Shown in pieces: positions 55,556-64,000 of a DNA stretch of 64,000 nucleotides. The first letter of the stretch is position 1. Every line of letters begins with the position of its first letter. This DNA comes from Vibrio sp. 10N (lineage in GTDB: Bacteria > Pseudomonadota > Gammaproteobacteria > Enterobacterales > Vibrionaceae): contig NZ_BTPM01000001.1 of NCBI RefSeq assembly GCF_036245475.1, forward strand, positions 3,410,001 through 3,474,000, read 5' to 3'. The position numbers and the translations under genes were made by a program. The notes beneath the pieces are model-generated. The model ran no database searches. It worked only from the letters and a program-made list of their open reading frames with translations, and had not been told where the DNA came from.

Positions 55556-55583
55556 ATTTTAGCGAGATAAGTTTTCGTGTCAA
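55556..55583 (-). promoter_or_regulatory. rRNA operon 2 promoter P2
   Basis: Minus-strand TTGACA (55578-55583), 16 bp, TAAAAT (55556-55561), the same core as in operon 1. Confidence 0.75.
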
Positions 55584-55680
55584 CCACTTTTTTCAACTTA
55601 TTTTGCTAAGCTTCTTAGAAGCTTGTGACCTTCTGACTCGTTGAGGATTTCGTTGTCCTTTCCCGTGTCAGCGAGGGGGC

Positions 55681-55708
55681 ATTATAGAGATCGAAATCAC
55701 ATTGGCAA
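55681..55708 (-). promoter_or_regulatory. rRNA operon 2 promoter P1
   Basis: Minus-strand TTGCCA (55703-55708), 16 bp, TATAAT (55681-55686), then the GC-rich discriminator GCCCCC. An A-rich stretch upstream could be the UP element. Confidence 0.8.
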
Positions 55709-55827
55709 TACCCTAAATACAGTTTTTTCGCTTTTTTTGTTTGTATGGTTATTTTTTGTGCTTTAGCGCTGTAATTTACCGCAATAACTCGCCAAAATAG
55801 CTCTGTTCCATAGATTTAGAGACTGAT

Positions 55828-56376
55828 ATGACTTCAATTCGTAGTTACAAAGGCATTGCCCCACAGCTGGACGACTCTGTCTATATAGATGAAACCAGTG
55901 TGATTGTTGGCGATGTTCGACTTGGCAAAGACGCCAGTGTATGGCCACTCGTATCCGCGCGCGGGGATGTTAACCATATAGAGATTGGTGAGCGCACCAA
56001 TATTCAGGACAATAGCGTATTGCACGTTACTCATAAAAACGCGGAGAACCCAAACGGCTACCCACTACTTATAGGCAGTGATGTCACTATTGGTCATCAG
56101 GTGATGCTGCATGGTTGCATCATTAAAGATAGAGTGCTTGTCGGTATGGGCAGTATTGTGCTCGATGGCGCTGTTGTTGAATCTGATGTGATGATTGGTG
56201 CCGGGTCGCTCGTGCCCCCCAACAAGGTTTTGGAAAGCGGTTATCTTTACGTGGGCAGCCCGGTAAAACAGGCTCGTCCTCTTACAGATAAAGAAAGAGC
56301 CTTTTTACTACGCTCTGCAAATAACTATGTACAAAACAAAAATGACTATATGCAGGATGTGAAAGTTATCCGTTAG
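55828..56376 (+). CDS. yrdA: Gamma-class carbonic anhydrase-like protein YrdA
   Basis: A 182-residue left-handed beta-helix protein with hexapeptide repeats over residues 15-150. The metal-site region VTHKN and IGHQVMLHGCII, with His in the places of the gamma-carbonic anhydrase ligands, is present. E. coli YrdA has weak or no proven activity, so the enzymatic role is uncertain. Its end overlaps the convergent yrdB end by 4 bp with no terminator between. Confidence 0.92.
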   Translation: MTSIRSYKGIAPQLDDSVYIDETSVIVGDVRLGKDASVWPLVSARGDVNHIEIGERTNIQDNSVLHVTHKNAENPNGYPLLIGSDVTIGHQVMLHGCIIKDRVLVGMGSIVLDGAVVESDVMIGAGSLVPPNKVLESGYLYVGSPVKQARPLTDKERAFLLRSANNYVQNKNDYMQDVKVIR

Positions 56377-56636
56377 TCGATGACAATACGACCTTGCGCA
56401 TCAAAAGCCTCATCCTCGATGAGGCTTTCTGCTATTTCTTCTAGATCAAAGCGAACGGCTTCAAACCACTCAAACGCTTTATCCTTAGTGATTTCACTTG
56501 AAGCATTGAGCTTAGCGAGCTTTTCCAGTCCAACAAGACAAACGATCAACATCCCCGCTTGCTGCGCATGAAACTCGACCATCTCTAAGTCTTGATTCCA
56601 AGCAAGCTGGTCTGAAAACAGAATCGACTGGTTCAT
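56373..56636 (-). CDS. yrdB: DUF1488 protein YrdB
   Basis: An 87-residue acidic soluble protein of the DUF1488 family, as placed in E. coli between aroE and yrdA. No function is known. It follows aroE by 4 bp, so it is in the tsaC-hemF-aroE-yrdB transcript. Confidence 0.88.
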   Translation of the reverse strand: MNQSILFSDQLAWNQDLEMVEFHAQQAGMLIVCLVGLEKLAKLNASSEITKDKAFEWFEAVRFDLEEIAESLIEDEAFDAQGRIVID

Positions 56637-56640
56637 GTCA

Positions 56641-57468
56641 TTAGCCTTCTAAATTTTTTCGTAATTCACGCAAGATCTGTTTGGTACCCGGTCTAAGGCC
56701 GCGCCACAGCATAAAGCTCTCCGCCGCTTGTCCAACCAACATACCTAAACCGTCGTAGGCAAATCTTGCACCCGAATCTTTCGCCCATTGATTGAAGGTA
56801 GTCAGACCTTGTCCATAAGTCATGTCGTAGCTCACCGTATGATCAGCAAAGATGACGCTACTAATTTCTGGCAGTTGTTTATATAAGCTGGTAGAGGATG
56901 AGTTAATCACCACGTCATAGGAACGAGAGACATCTTGCATAGGCACCGCGCTTATCGAGCCAAACGGTTCAAATAGCTCAGCAAGCTGTTGTGCTTTTTC
57001 GAAAGTACGGTTTGTAATGGTAATGGAGGCAGGTTTTTGATCGAGCAGAGGCTTAAGCACACCACGCGCTGCACCGCCTGAGCCAATCACTAATATAGAG
57101 GCGCCTTCAAGCTGAACTTGATGTTGCAGCAAATCTTGAACCAAGCCTTCACCGTCGGTGTTGTCACCAATGATCTCACCATCATCAAGCTTCTTAAGTG
57201 TATTCACTGCGCCAGCAAGCTTTGCGCGCTCCGTCAAACGGCCTGCGAATTGAAAGGCATCCTCTTTAAATGGTGCGGTAACATTGCACCCTTTACCACC
57301 CGATTGAAAAAACGCCGTTGCTGCTTGCTTGAACGCTTCTGGCTCAGGCTGCTGGCGGCCGTATTCTAAGTTTTGCGAGGTTTGTCGTGCGAAGAGAGTA
57401 TGAATATACGGTGACTTACTCTGTGAGATAGGGTTACCAAATACCACGTACTGATCGGGCTTGCTCAT
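56641..57468 (-). CDS. aroE: Shikimate dehydrogenase
   Basis: AroE reduces 3-dehydroshikimate to shikimate with NADPH. The 275-residue protein matches E. coli (272). It has NPISQSKSP (shikimate site, about 12-20), [10 protein letters not shown] (with the catalytic Lys near 67), GDNTDGEG (about 102-109), the NADP loop GSGGAARG (about 128-135), NRTFEKA for the NADP phosphate near 152, and the C-terminal [17 protein letters not shown]. Confidence 0.97.
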   Translation of the reverse strand: MSKPDQYVVFGNPISQSKSPYIHTLFARQTSQNLEYGRQQPEPEAFKQAATAFFQSGGKGCNVTAPFKEDAFQFAGRLTERAKLAGAVNTLKKLDDGEIIGDNTDGEGLVQDLLQHQVQLEGASILVIGSGGAARGVLKPLLDQKPASITITNRTFEKAQQLAELFEPFGSISAVPMQDVSRSYDVVINSSSTSLYKQLPEISSVIFADHTVSYDMTYGQGLTTFNQWAKDSGARFAYDGLGMLVGQAAESFMLWRGLRPGTKQILRELRKNLEG

Positions 57469-57569
57469 GTCTGTGCCTACTGTCCTTGCCTAATGGGTGC
57501 CGAAATGTATAGCTCGACACTATCACTTCGACACACATTCGCCAAGTTGTACGAGGACGATAAGGGAGT

Positions 57570-58484
<915 letters not shown>

Positions 58485-59042
58485 TTAGCCTTGTCGTAAT
58501 ACTTTTAGGGTGCGAGCATCACGGATCTCACTCGGTTTATTTCTACCCCCCGTCTCACCTTCGAGGATCGCAGACAGGCGATTACCTAGTTGCTGCTTAA
58601 CTTCTTCAGTCGTCATGCAAGATGGCATGCCGGAGAGATTAGCACTGGTCGACGTAATTGGCTTGCCGTAGGCCAAACACAATTTCTGTACCAACTCATG
58701 GTCAGTAACACGCACTGCGATGGTGTCAAAAGCGCCGCTCAACCAAGAAGAGACACGGGCACTGGCAGGCATGATCCAAGTGTAAGGCCCAGGCCAAGTT
58801 TGCTGAACACTTTCTAGCTGCTGCTCTGTCAGTTGCGCTTCATCAATGTAAGGGCGAAGCTGCTCAAAATTCGCCGCGATAAGGATAAGCCCTTTCTCAA
58901 CAGGGCGCTCTTTAACGGCTAAAAGCGTTTTAATTGCTTGAGTATCGTCTGGATCACAACCCACACCAAATACCCCTTCCGTTGGATAAGCAATAACTTC
59001 ACCGGATTGAAGCGCTGCAACTGTGGTTTGAAAATTATCCAC
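58485..59042 (-). CDS. tsaC: Threonylcarbamoyl-AMP synthase
   Basis: TsaC (YrdC) makes threonylcarbamoyl-AMP, the first step to t6A at position 37 of ANN-decoding tRNAs. The 185-residue single-domain protein matches E. coli TsaC (190), not the longer Sua5. [13 protein letters not shown] (about 19-31), the [13 protein letters not shown] block (about 44-56) and [11 protein letters not shown] (about 130-140) are conserved. It begins the operon with hemF, aroE and yrdB. Confidence 0.95.
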   Translation of the reverse strand: MDNFQTTVAALQSGEVIAYPTEGVFGVGCDPDDTQAIKTLLAVKERPVEKGLILIAANFEQLRPYIDEAQLTEQQLESVQQTWPGPYTWIMPASARVSSWLSGAFDTIAVRVTDHELVQKLCLAYGKPITSTSANLSGMPSCMTTEEVKQQLGNRLSAILEGETGGRNKPSEIRDARTLKVLRQG

Positions 59043-59143
59043 CGAGACTCCCTCTTACTAAAAGCTAAACAAATATTTTACATTTCTACGGCACTATGCT
59101 CAAAAGCCGAGTGAGAATCCAGAAAAAAACACAAAAATCACCC

Positions 59144-59159
59144 ACGCAAACGTTTTCCT
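59144..59159. promoter_or_regulatory. PurR operator of purEK
   Basis: ACGCAAACGTTTTCCT matches the consensus ACGCAAACGTTTGCGT at 13 of 16 bases. It overlaps the -35 region of the purE promoter, so the purine repressor would block RNA polymerase. Confidence 0.8.
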
Positions 59160-59181
59160 AAGAAAAAAATCCTCGTATAAT
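59153..59181 (+). promoter_or_regulatory. purEK promoter
   Basis: TTTTCC (59153-59158), 17 bp, TATAAT (59176-59181). The -35 is poor and overlaps the PurR box. Confidence 0.65.
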
Positions 59182-59225
59182 GCGCGCAAATTAGTCCATT
59201 TGCACACGCCTTGAAGGAGCTTCGG

Positions 59226-59711
59226 ATGAAAGTCGGCATTATTATGGGTTCAAAATCAGATTGGCCAACCATGAAACTAGCAGCAGAAATGCTGGATCAG
59301 TTTGGTGTGGATTATGAAACCAAGGTTGTTTCTGCTCACCGCACACCGCAACTACTCGCTGACTACGCGACCTCTGCGAAAGAGCGCGGTATCTCAGTCA
59401 TCATCGCCGGTGCTGGCGGCGCGGCGCACCTTCCAGGTATGGCAGCGGCATTCACCAGTGTTCCAGTTCTGGGTGTTCCAGTTCAAAGTCGTGCACTAAA
59501 AGGCATGGACTCATTACTGTCTATCGTGCAAATGCCAAAAGGCATCGCTGTTGGCACACTGGCTATCGGTGAAGCAGGCGCAGCAAACGCGGGTATCCTA
59601 GCCGCGCAGATCATTGGTGTTCATGACAACGCCGTAATGGAAAAAGTTGAAGCCTTCCGCAGCCAACAAACAGAAACCGTACTTGCTAACCCAGATCCTT
59701 CTGAGGACTAA
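59226..59711 (+). CDS. purE: N5-carboxyaminoimidazole ribonucleotide mutase
   Basis: PurE (class I) moves the carboxyl group of N5-CAIR to make CAIR in purine synthesis. From ATG 59226 the protein has 161 residues; the open frame starts 15 nt earlier at a TTG, but AAGGAG sits 8 nt before the ATG. The substrate loops GSKSDWPTM (8-16) and SAHRTP (36-41) are conserved. Its stop overlaps the purK start (TAATG), and both genes stand behind the PurR box. Confidence 0.97.
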   Translation: MKVGIIMGSKSDWPTMKLAAEMLDQFGVDYETKVVSAHRTPQLLADYATSAKERGISVIIAGAGGAAHLPGMAAAFTSVPVLGVPVQSRALKGMDSLLSIVQMPKGIAVGTLAIGEAGAANAGILAAQIIGVHDNAVMEKVEAFRSQQTETVLANPDPSED

Positions 59712-60844
59712 TGATGAAACACGTACTGGTTCTTGGAGCAGGCCAACTGGCGCGCATGATGTCGCTAGCCGGTGCCCCTCTGAATATCAAAATCTCAGCA
59801 TTTGATGTGCGCAGTGAGAATATCGTTCACCCACTGACACTTGAAGTGCTGGGTAACGGTCTAGAGCATGCCATTGCTGAAGCTGACGTTATCACGGCTG
59901 AGTTCGAACACATTCCACTCGATGTCCTCGCGATCTGTGAGAAGAGTGGCAAGTTCCTCCCGTCGACAGAAGCCATCAAAGCTGGTGGTGATCGCCGTAT
60001 TGAAAAAGGCCTTCTCGACAGCGCAGGTGTGAAAAACGCCAAATATTCCGTTATCAATACACGCGAAGATTTTGATGCGGCTATTGCCCACGTCGGTCTG
60101 CCTATGGTGCTTAAGAGCGCATTGGGTGGCTATGACGGAAAAGGTCAGTGGCGTTTAAAAACGCTTGATGATGTCGACACAATTTGGGCAGAAATGGCCG
60201 AATGTATTGCAGAATCAGAAAGCCAAGCGATCGTTGCTGAGGAGTTTGTCCCTTTCCAACGCGAAGTATCACTGGTTGGCGCACGCAACAAGCAAGGTGA
60301 GATTGCTATCTACCCACTGGCTGAAAACGTACATACTGACGGCGTACTAACGCTATCAACAGCGATTGATGAACCAGAACTGCAAGCTCAAGCGGCGCAA
60401 ATGTTTACCGCGGTGGCCGAGTCTTTGGACTATGTTGGCGTGCTTGCACTTGAGTTCTTCGATGTGCATGGTCAGTTACTAGTGAATGAGATTGCACCTC
60501 GCGTGCACAACTCTGGACACTGGACGCAACAAGGTGCGGATACTTGTCAGTTTGAAAACCATCTACGTGCGGTATGCGACATGCCTCTTGGCTCGACACA
60601 AGCCATTCGTGCCACGTCTATGGTGAACATTTTAGGCGAAGATGCATTGCCAGAAGCGGTACACAGCCTGTCTGGCTGCCACGTTCACTGGTATGGTAAA
60701 GACAAACGTGCTGGCCGTAAGATGGGTCACATCAATGTCACGGCCAATGACAAAGCGGCACTTAAGGCGCAGCTACTTGCCTTGTCAGAGTTACTCGATG
60801 AAGCGGCTTTTCCTGCGCTGAAACCAGCCGCTGAAGCCCTTTAA
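59711..60844 (+). CDS. purK: N5-carboxyaminoimidazole ribonucleotide synthase
   Basis: PurK is an ATP-grasp enzyme that carboxylates AIR with bicarbonate. The 377-residue protein has [11 protein letters not shown] (about 5-15), the ATP-grasp parts [14 protein letters not shown] (about 132-145) and [15 protein letters not shown] (about 175-190), and the metal site [25 protein letters not shown], split over about 247-270. Start could be 59711 or the next ATG at 59714. Its terminator just downstream has been doubled by insertion of an IS1182 element. Confidence 0.97.
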   Translation: MMKHVLVLGAGQLARMMSLAGAPLNIKISAFDVRSENIVHPLTLEVLGNGLEHAIAEADVITAEFEHIPLDVLAICEKSGKFLPSTEAIKAGGDRRIEKGLLDSAGVKNAKYSVINTREDFDAAIAHVGLPMVLKSALGGYDGKGQWRLKTLDDVDTIWAEMAECIAESESQAIVAEEFVPFQREVSLVGARNKQGEIAIYPLAENVHTDGVLTLSTAIDEPELQAQAAQMFTAVAESLDYVGVLALEFFDVHGQLLVNEIAPRVHNSGHWTQQGADTCQFENHLRAVCDMPLGSTQAIRATSMVNILGEDALPEAVHSLSGCHVHWYGKDKRAGRKMGHINVTANDKAALKAQLLALSELLDEAAFPALKPAAEAL

Positions 60845-60863
60845 GCTAGGCGTAAACTTTTAG

Positions 60864-60887
60864 AAATGGCTCCCTTGGGAGCCATTT
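60864..60887. repeat. 24-bp target duplication (whole terminator stem-loop), left of IS1182 element
   Basis: A perfect palindrome with arms AAATGGCTCCC and GGGAGCCATTT around TT. The right copy is followed by TTG, as in the original terminator. The left copy is followed by the IS and has only three T, so it stays a hairpin but is a weaker purK terminator. Confidence 0.92.
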
Positions 60888-60900
60888 CAGATTGCTGACG

Positions 60901-60930
60901 AACCCCGCTTTTTCAAGCGGGGTTCTTTTT
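60901..60930 (+). terminator. Terminator inside the left end of the IS1182 element
   Basis: Stem AACCCCGCTT / AAGCGGGGTT with loop TTTC, then CTTTTTT. Read on the plus strand it would stop purK transcripts entering the element and so make up for the weakened purK terminator. Confidence 0.8.
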
Positions 60931-60967
60931 TCGGAGCGGCCGTAGGCCGCGATCGCGATATTTTTTG

Positions 60968-62404
60968 TTAGATAGCGTTCTGAAGTGAGTAAGGCTTAAA
61001 TCGGCATACAGAGACTAGTATTTGACTTATTTCTGCCTTATTTAGGCCCATTTTTCGCAGATAGCTCACCACCAACGCTATCTTCTTGATGTTTTGAGCG
61101 GCAGCGGCTAACCAACATTGCATTTGCACTTTTGCGAGACCGCGGTAGCGCGCGTAACGGTGGCCATGGTGTTGTTTTGCATCGGCGAAGCTTCGTTCTA
61201 CTGTTTCACTTCGCCTCCGATACGTCTTCTTTCCGTAGCTAGAGAGTCGCATTTGATTGGCTCGCTCCACCGTCTCACTATAAAGGTGACGCGTTATGAC
61301 CTTCTGCATATTTTCACTCTTAGTACAGTCGTCCCGAACGGGGCAAAACGCACATTGTTTCGGGTCTGAAGCGTATGAGCGATAGCCTGCGCGTGTTGTG
61401 GTTTTATAGATAAGTTCTTGCCCTTCTGGACAGCGATAGGTATCGGTCTCTTTTTGGTATTTGAAGTCTTTCTTCTTAAATTTGTTCTTAGTTCTTGATG
61501 GGCGGCGATACCCGAACACACCTAATATACTGCGGCGCTCGAGTGATTCAGCAACAGGCGCAGTGAAGTAACCTGCATCGATACCAACTGCGATAGGATT
61601 GAGGTTGAACTGCTCTAGTGTGTGATCGAGACGACGGATATAGGGCTGTGAGTCATTCACATTCCCCGGTGTTGCGTATGTGTCTACGATGATACCGTGC
61701 TTACCATCCACGGTTCGGTGGTCAAGATAGAAGAAGCCTTGAGGCTTATTGTCTCGTGTCATAAAGCCACTTTCAGGGTCGGTGGTGCTGACTTTAGTGT
61801 TTTTGACGTCTGTCTTTGGTGGCGTCTCTTTGAATGGATTTTTACCTTCAGATTCTCGGTCTGCAGCCACATCTTCATTCAGCATATCAAGATAAGCGCC
61901 TGCACTAACTGGACGCAGACGATTCATGTGCTTGTTCTTGTTAGCATTGGCTTTAAGGTGTGTACTGTCAGTGAAGAGCTCCTGTCCTGCGACTAAGTCT
62001 TTCTCCATCGCTTGAAGCACTATGTTGTTGAAGATGCGCTCAAAGACGTCAGTACCATTGAAGCGTCGAATTCGGTTCTGGCTTAACGTCGAAGCATGGA
62101 TAACTTTTTCGGTCAGTGACATTCGTAAGAACCAACGATAAGCGACGTTCACTTCAATTTCTTTGACCAGTTGGCGCTCACTTTTGATGCCGAATAGGTA
62201 GCCAAGCAAAATGATTTTGAATAAGCGAACAGGGTCTACGGGCGGGCGGCCGTTATCTTTGCAATATAGATGTGCCACTTCGTCTCGGATGAATTCGAAG
62301 TCGATGGCATTATCAATTTTACGAACGAGATGATTTTGTGGAACAAGCTGTTCCATCGTGACCATTTCGAGTTCGTATTGCTGAGGAGAAGGTTCTTGAA
62401 GCAT
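60968..62404 (-). CDS. IS1182-family transposase
   Basis: A 478-residue DDE transposase. The N-terminal domain (about 17-95, VPQNHLVRKID...GRPPVDPVRLFKIILLGYLFG) is the DUF772-type part. The first catalytic Asp is in FTDSTHLKANANK near 145, the next in GIDAGYF near 273 and the Glu in RRSETVERSFADAKQHHGHRYAR near 395-417. A cysteine cluster (CPEGQ...CAFCPVRDDC) lies before the last motif, as in other IS1182 proteins. The frame is intact. The only strong Shine-Dalgarno (AGGAG at 62428-62432) is 23 nt before the ATG and lies in a hairpin. Confidence 0.95.
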   Translation of the reverse strand: MLQEPSPQQYELEMVTMEQLVPQNHLVRKIDNAIDFEFIRDEVAHLYCKDNGRPPVDPVRLFKIILLGYLFGIKSERQLVKEIEVNVAYRWFLRMSLTEKVIHASTLSQNRIRRFNGTDVFERIFNNIVLQAMEKDLVAGQELFTDSTHLKANANKNKHMNRLRPVSAGAYLDMLNEDVAADRESEGKNPFKETPPKTDVKNTKVSTTDPESGFMTRDNKPQGFFYLDHRTVDGKHGIIVDTYATPGNVNDSQPYIRRLDHTLEQFNLNPIAVGIDAGYFTAPVAESLERRSILGVFGYRRPSRTKNKFKKKDFKYQKETDTYRCPEGQELIYKTTTRAGYRSYASDPKQCAFCPVRDDCTKSENMQKVITRHLYSETVERANQMRLSSYGKKTYRRRSETVERSFADAKQHHGHRYARYRGLAKVQMQCWLAAAAQNIKKIALVVSYLRKMGLNKAEISQILVSVCRFKPYSLQNAI

Positions 62405-62407
62405 ATC

Positions 62408-62431
62408 GGAGTATCCATATTTCGATACTCC
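62408..62431 (-). promoter_or_regulatory. Hairpin over the transposase ribosome-binding site
   Basis: Arms GGAGTATC / GATACTCC around an 8-nt loop cover the AGGAG. An ATG at 62418 stands 9 nt after the AGGAG but opens a different 60-codon frame. Confidence 0.55.
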
Positions 62432-62438
62432 TATTAGA

Positions 62439-62468
62439 TCAAAGGTCTAGCTCGAAAGCTAGACCTTT
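62439..62468 (-). repeat. Stem-loop inside the right end of the IS1182 element
   Basis: AAAGGTCTAGCT / AGCTAGACCTTT, upstream of the transposase. Its T run is short on the minus strand (TTTGATCT), so it is at best a weak barrier to incoming transcripts. Confidence 0.6.
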
Positions 62469-62480
62469 GTCAGCAGTCTG

Positions 62481-62504
62481 AAATGGCTCCCTTGGGAGCC
62501 ATTT
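62481..62504. repeat. 24-bp target duplication, right of IS1182 element
   Basis: The same 24-bp palindrome as 60864-60887, followed by TTG. It still works as a terminator-type hairpin next to the yrdD stop (62509). Confidence 0.92.
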
Positions 62505-62508
62505 TTGT

Positions 62509-63087
62509 TTATTCAGTATCTTGCACTTTATGACATCGCCGTGATGCACACTCTTGCACGGTTCCAGACGCTCGCTTTTTTTCCACCAGCAACTCAAATC
62601 CGCAGAATTGACAGTGACCCTCTACAGGCGGGTGATTGACCGCAAACTTACACTTTGGATACTGGTCGCATGCATAGAAGGTTTTGCCGAACCGAGACTT
62701 TCTCTCTTTGAGTGTCCCTTTAGCACACTCAGGACAAGAAACCGATGCTTGTTCGGTCTGCTCAGGCTCTTCTTGCTTATTGGGTGATTGAATGAAGTGA
62801 CATTCAGGGTAGTTGCTGCACCCAATGAACATACCAAAGCGTCCTTGGCGCAACAGCAACTCAGAACCGCAATCCGGACAGGGTACGCCTAACTCTTTGA
62901 CGACATGACCATCGTTTTGATGCAATGGTTTAATATAGTCACAGCTCGGATATTGGTCACACCCTAGAAAAGGACCATGTTTACCATTTTTGAGAAGCAG
63001 CTTACCGGACTGGCATTGGGGACAAGGCTCATGATCTAAGGCGTGTTCATGAGCCGAGAAAAGTTGATTGTCGATTTTACCACTCAT
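62509..63087 (-). CDS. yrdD: Zinc-ribbon protein YrdD (topoisomerase I C-terminal type)
   Basis: A 192-residue protein made of four C4 zinc ribbons of the type found at the C-terminus of topoisomerase I: CPQC...CDQYPSC, CPDC...CSNYPEC, CPEC...CDQYPKC and a looser CQFC...CASRRC. It has no topoisomerase catalytic domain. E. coli YrdD is similar (180 residues) and its role is unknown; nucleic-acid binding is likely. It is last in dprA-smg-yrdD, 45 bp after smg. Confidence 0.93.
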   Translation of the reverse strand: MSGKIDNQLFSAHEHALDHEPCPQCQSGKLLLKNGKHGPFLGCDQYPSCDYIKPLHQNDGHVVKELGVPCPDCGSELLLRQGRFGMFIGCSNYPECHFIQSPNKQEEPEQTEQASVSCPECAKGTLKERKSRFGKTFYACDQYPKCKFAVNHPPVEGHCQFCGFELLVEKKRASGTVQECASRRCHKVQDTE

Positions 63088-63132
63088 GGTGTTCTCTTAA
63101 CGCAAGCAGCCCATTAAGTTGGGCTGGGAGGA

Positions 63133-63609
63133 TTAATGCACCACACCTCTTTCAGCGGTGTAGATAAGCTCTTCCATGAGAGTGTACGCGTTTTCGTTGC
63201 CAGGAACATTGAACAAGACCATTAAAATGATCCATTTCAGGTCATCGAGTTCAAAGTCGTTAGTTTCCAGCCCCATAACTCGGTCAATGACCATCTCGCG
63301 AGTTTCGGTGGTCAAGACGCCAATCTGCTCCAAGAACATCAGTAGGCCACGGCTTTTAACATCCATACGCGTCATTTCTTGCTGGGTATAGATTCGCGTA
63401 GAGGTCGCGGCACTCATCGCAATCGCAGAATGCTCATCGGTGTTTTGCAGCTCAGCAAGATCCTCAAGCCACTCTAGCGCCTTGTAGATATCTTTTTGCT
63501 TAAAACCAGCTCTTAGTAGCTCATCCTCAAGTTCGTCTTGGTCTACCTGCAGATCTGCATCGCTATGCACGTAGGTTTCGAACAGGTACATCAGTATGTC
63601 CATCATCAT
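63133..63609 (-). CDS. smg: Smg family protein (DUF494)
   Basis: A 158-residue acidic helical protein of the DUF494/Smg family, start [31 protein letters not shown] split here as two conserved blocks ([11 protein letters not shown] and DQDELEDEL). Smg occurs next to dprA in most gammaproteobacteria; a link to natural transformation has been proposed from position only. It begins 2 bp after the dprA stop. Two ATGs in a row make the exact start uncertain by three bases. Confidence 0.92.
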   Translation of the reverse strand: MMMDILMYLFETYVHSDADLQVDQDELEDELLRAGFKQKDIYKALEWLEDLAELQNTDEHSAIAMSAATSTRIYTQQEMTRMDVKSRGLLMFLEQIGVLTTETREMVIDRVMGLETNDFELDDLKWIILMVLFNVPGNENAYTLMEELIYTAERGVVH

Positions 63610-63611
63610 AG

Positions 63612-64000
63612 CTAGCCTCTCCCCTTAAGAATATAACCACCGTTAACCGCAACAACATGACCCAGTAATTCGAGCTCTAAAAGCTGTTGCATGACCTCTT
63701 GAACAGGAATATGGGTCTTTTGAGACAAAATATCAACCGGCGTTGCCTCTATTCCTACGTTAGCCAACAGATCTGCATATGGCAATTCTTCTTTATCAAT
63801 AACTTGGTCAAACAATGTCGGTTGTACTTTTTTAGACCAGTTTGACAGAGATTCTATTTCACACAATACATCTTCAACACTTTGTACGAGGCAAGCACCA
63901 GTTCGTATTAATGAATGACACCCCTGATGATAGGCATGGCGAATAGACCCAGGCACAGCAAACACCTCACGCCCCTGCTCTGCCGCATACCTTGCTGTAA
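63612..64000 (-). CDS. dprA: DNA-processing protein DprA, C-terminal part
   Basis: The last 129 codons of dprA; the gene runs off the right edge. The frame is open to 64000 and reads [18 protein letters not shown] at the upstream end, a DprA signature of the Rossmann core, so the GTG at 63965 is not the start. The C-terminal winged helix (about the last 65 residues, [24 protein letters not shown]...) ends at GGYILKGRG. DprA loads RecA on incoming single strands in transformation. It is cotranscribed with smg and yrdD. Confidence 0.93.
   Translation of the reverse strand, partial: TARYAAEQGREVFAVPGSIRHAYHQGCHSLIRTGACLVQSVEDVLCEIESLSNWSKKVQPTLFDQVIDKEELPYADLLANVGIEATPVDILSQKTHIPVQEVMQQLLELELLGHVVAVNGGYILKGRG

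Larger units (their letters stand above)
55340..55827 (-). other. Leader and promoter region of rRNA operon 2, shared with yrdA
   Basis: A 488-bp divergent gap with no gene. It holds the rRNA leader with a boxA-like GCTCTTTAACAAT near 55512-55524 (minus), promoters P2 and P1, and the yrdA promoter at the right end. About 120 bp of the leader (near 55415-55510) is nearly the same as in operon 1. Confidence 0.75.
60888..62480 (-). mobile_element. IS1182-family insertion sequence
   Basis: 1,593 bp with terminal inverted repeats CAGATTGCTGAC (left) and CAGACTGCTGAC (right, read inward), flanked by a 24-bp direct repeat that is a whole terminator hairpin. One transposase gene lies on the minus strand. 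Each end carries a further hairpin: AACCCCGCTT / AAGCGGGGTT with T6 after it at 60901-60930 and AAAGGTCTAGCT / AGCTAGACCTTT at 62439-62468. The element separates purEK from yrdD-smg-dprA. Confidence 0.93.

Overview
The window looks like a chromosomal segment of a Vibrio species (Vibrionaceae, Gammaproteobacteria). The grounds are the protein sequences (Rho, RhlB, CyaA, HemC, RecQ and UvrD are close to the E. coli forms), rRNA operons with the spacer sets Ile-Ala and Glu-Lys-Ala-Val, a TsrA-like regulator beside pepP and a complete thi operon as remembered from V. cholerae, and a GGA-rich CsrB RNA. The species cannot be named from the sequence alone.

Layout. 1-7600: end of lysA, a 39-residue LptM-like lipoprotein, cyaY, class I adenylate cyclase cyaA and the hemC-hemD-hemX-hemY operon. 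7670-14180: a kinase-fold phosphotransferase and rRNA operon 1 on the minus strand (16S-Ile-Ala-23S-5S-Ser). 14740-20600: fre, a small [2Fe-2S] ferredoxin, ubiD, an exported protein of unknown function, rho and trxA, all minus. 20713-32221: rhlB and gppA (+), yhhQ, a DUF3630-type gene and recQ (-), rarD, an AraC regulator with a LysE exporter (+), the sRNA gene csrB with a far-upstream VarA/UvrY-type box, and uvrD (-). 32484-35005: a four-gene bufferin-type cluster (Cys-rich precursor, MNIO/DUF692 enzyme, DUF2063 partner, DoxX membrane protein). 35051-36481: first copy of an IS4-family element. 36516-47876: tsrA-like gene, Bcr/CflA exporter, LysR regulator, aminopeptidase P, the thiC-E-F-S-G-H operon behind a TPP riboswitch, and crcB. 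48201-49631: second IS4 copy in the opposite orientation. 49785-55339: rRNA operon 2 (16S-Glu-Lys-Ala-Val-23S-5S-Asp, minus). 55828-64000: yrdA, then tsaC-hemF-aroE-yrdB (-), purEK with a PurR box (+), an IS1182-family element, and dprA-smg-yrdD (-).

The most notable results are two. First, the bufferin-type cluster is a small modified-peptide metal-buffering system with a hairpin between precursor and maturation genes. Second, all three insertion sequences sit exactly in the stem-loops of intrinsic terminators: both IS4 copies leave 12-bp duplications made of the hairpin core, and the IS1182 element duplicates a whole 24-bp stem-loop. This removed the shared terminator of the bufferin cluster and tsrA and split the last terminator of rRNA operon 2. 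The two IS4 copies are inverted relative to each other around the tsrA-thi block, and the two rRNA operons are direct repeats 40,937 bp apart, so the segment has clear substrates for inversion and deletion.

Most of the window is core housekeeping genes. No prophage, CRISPR array, integron or toxin-antitoxin module was recognised.
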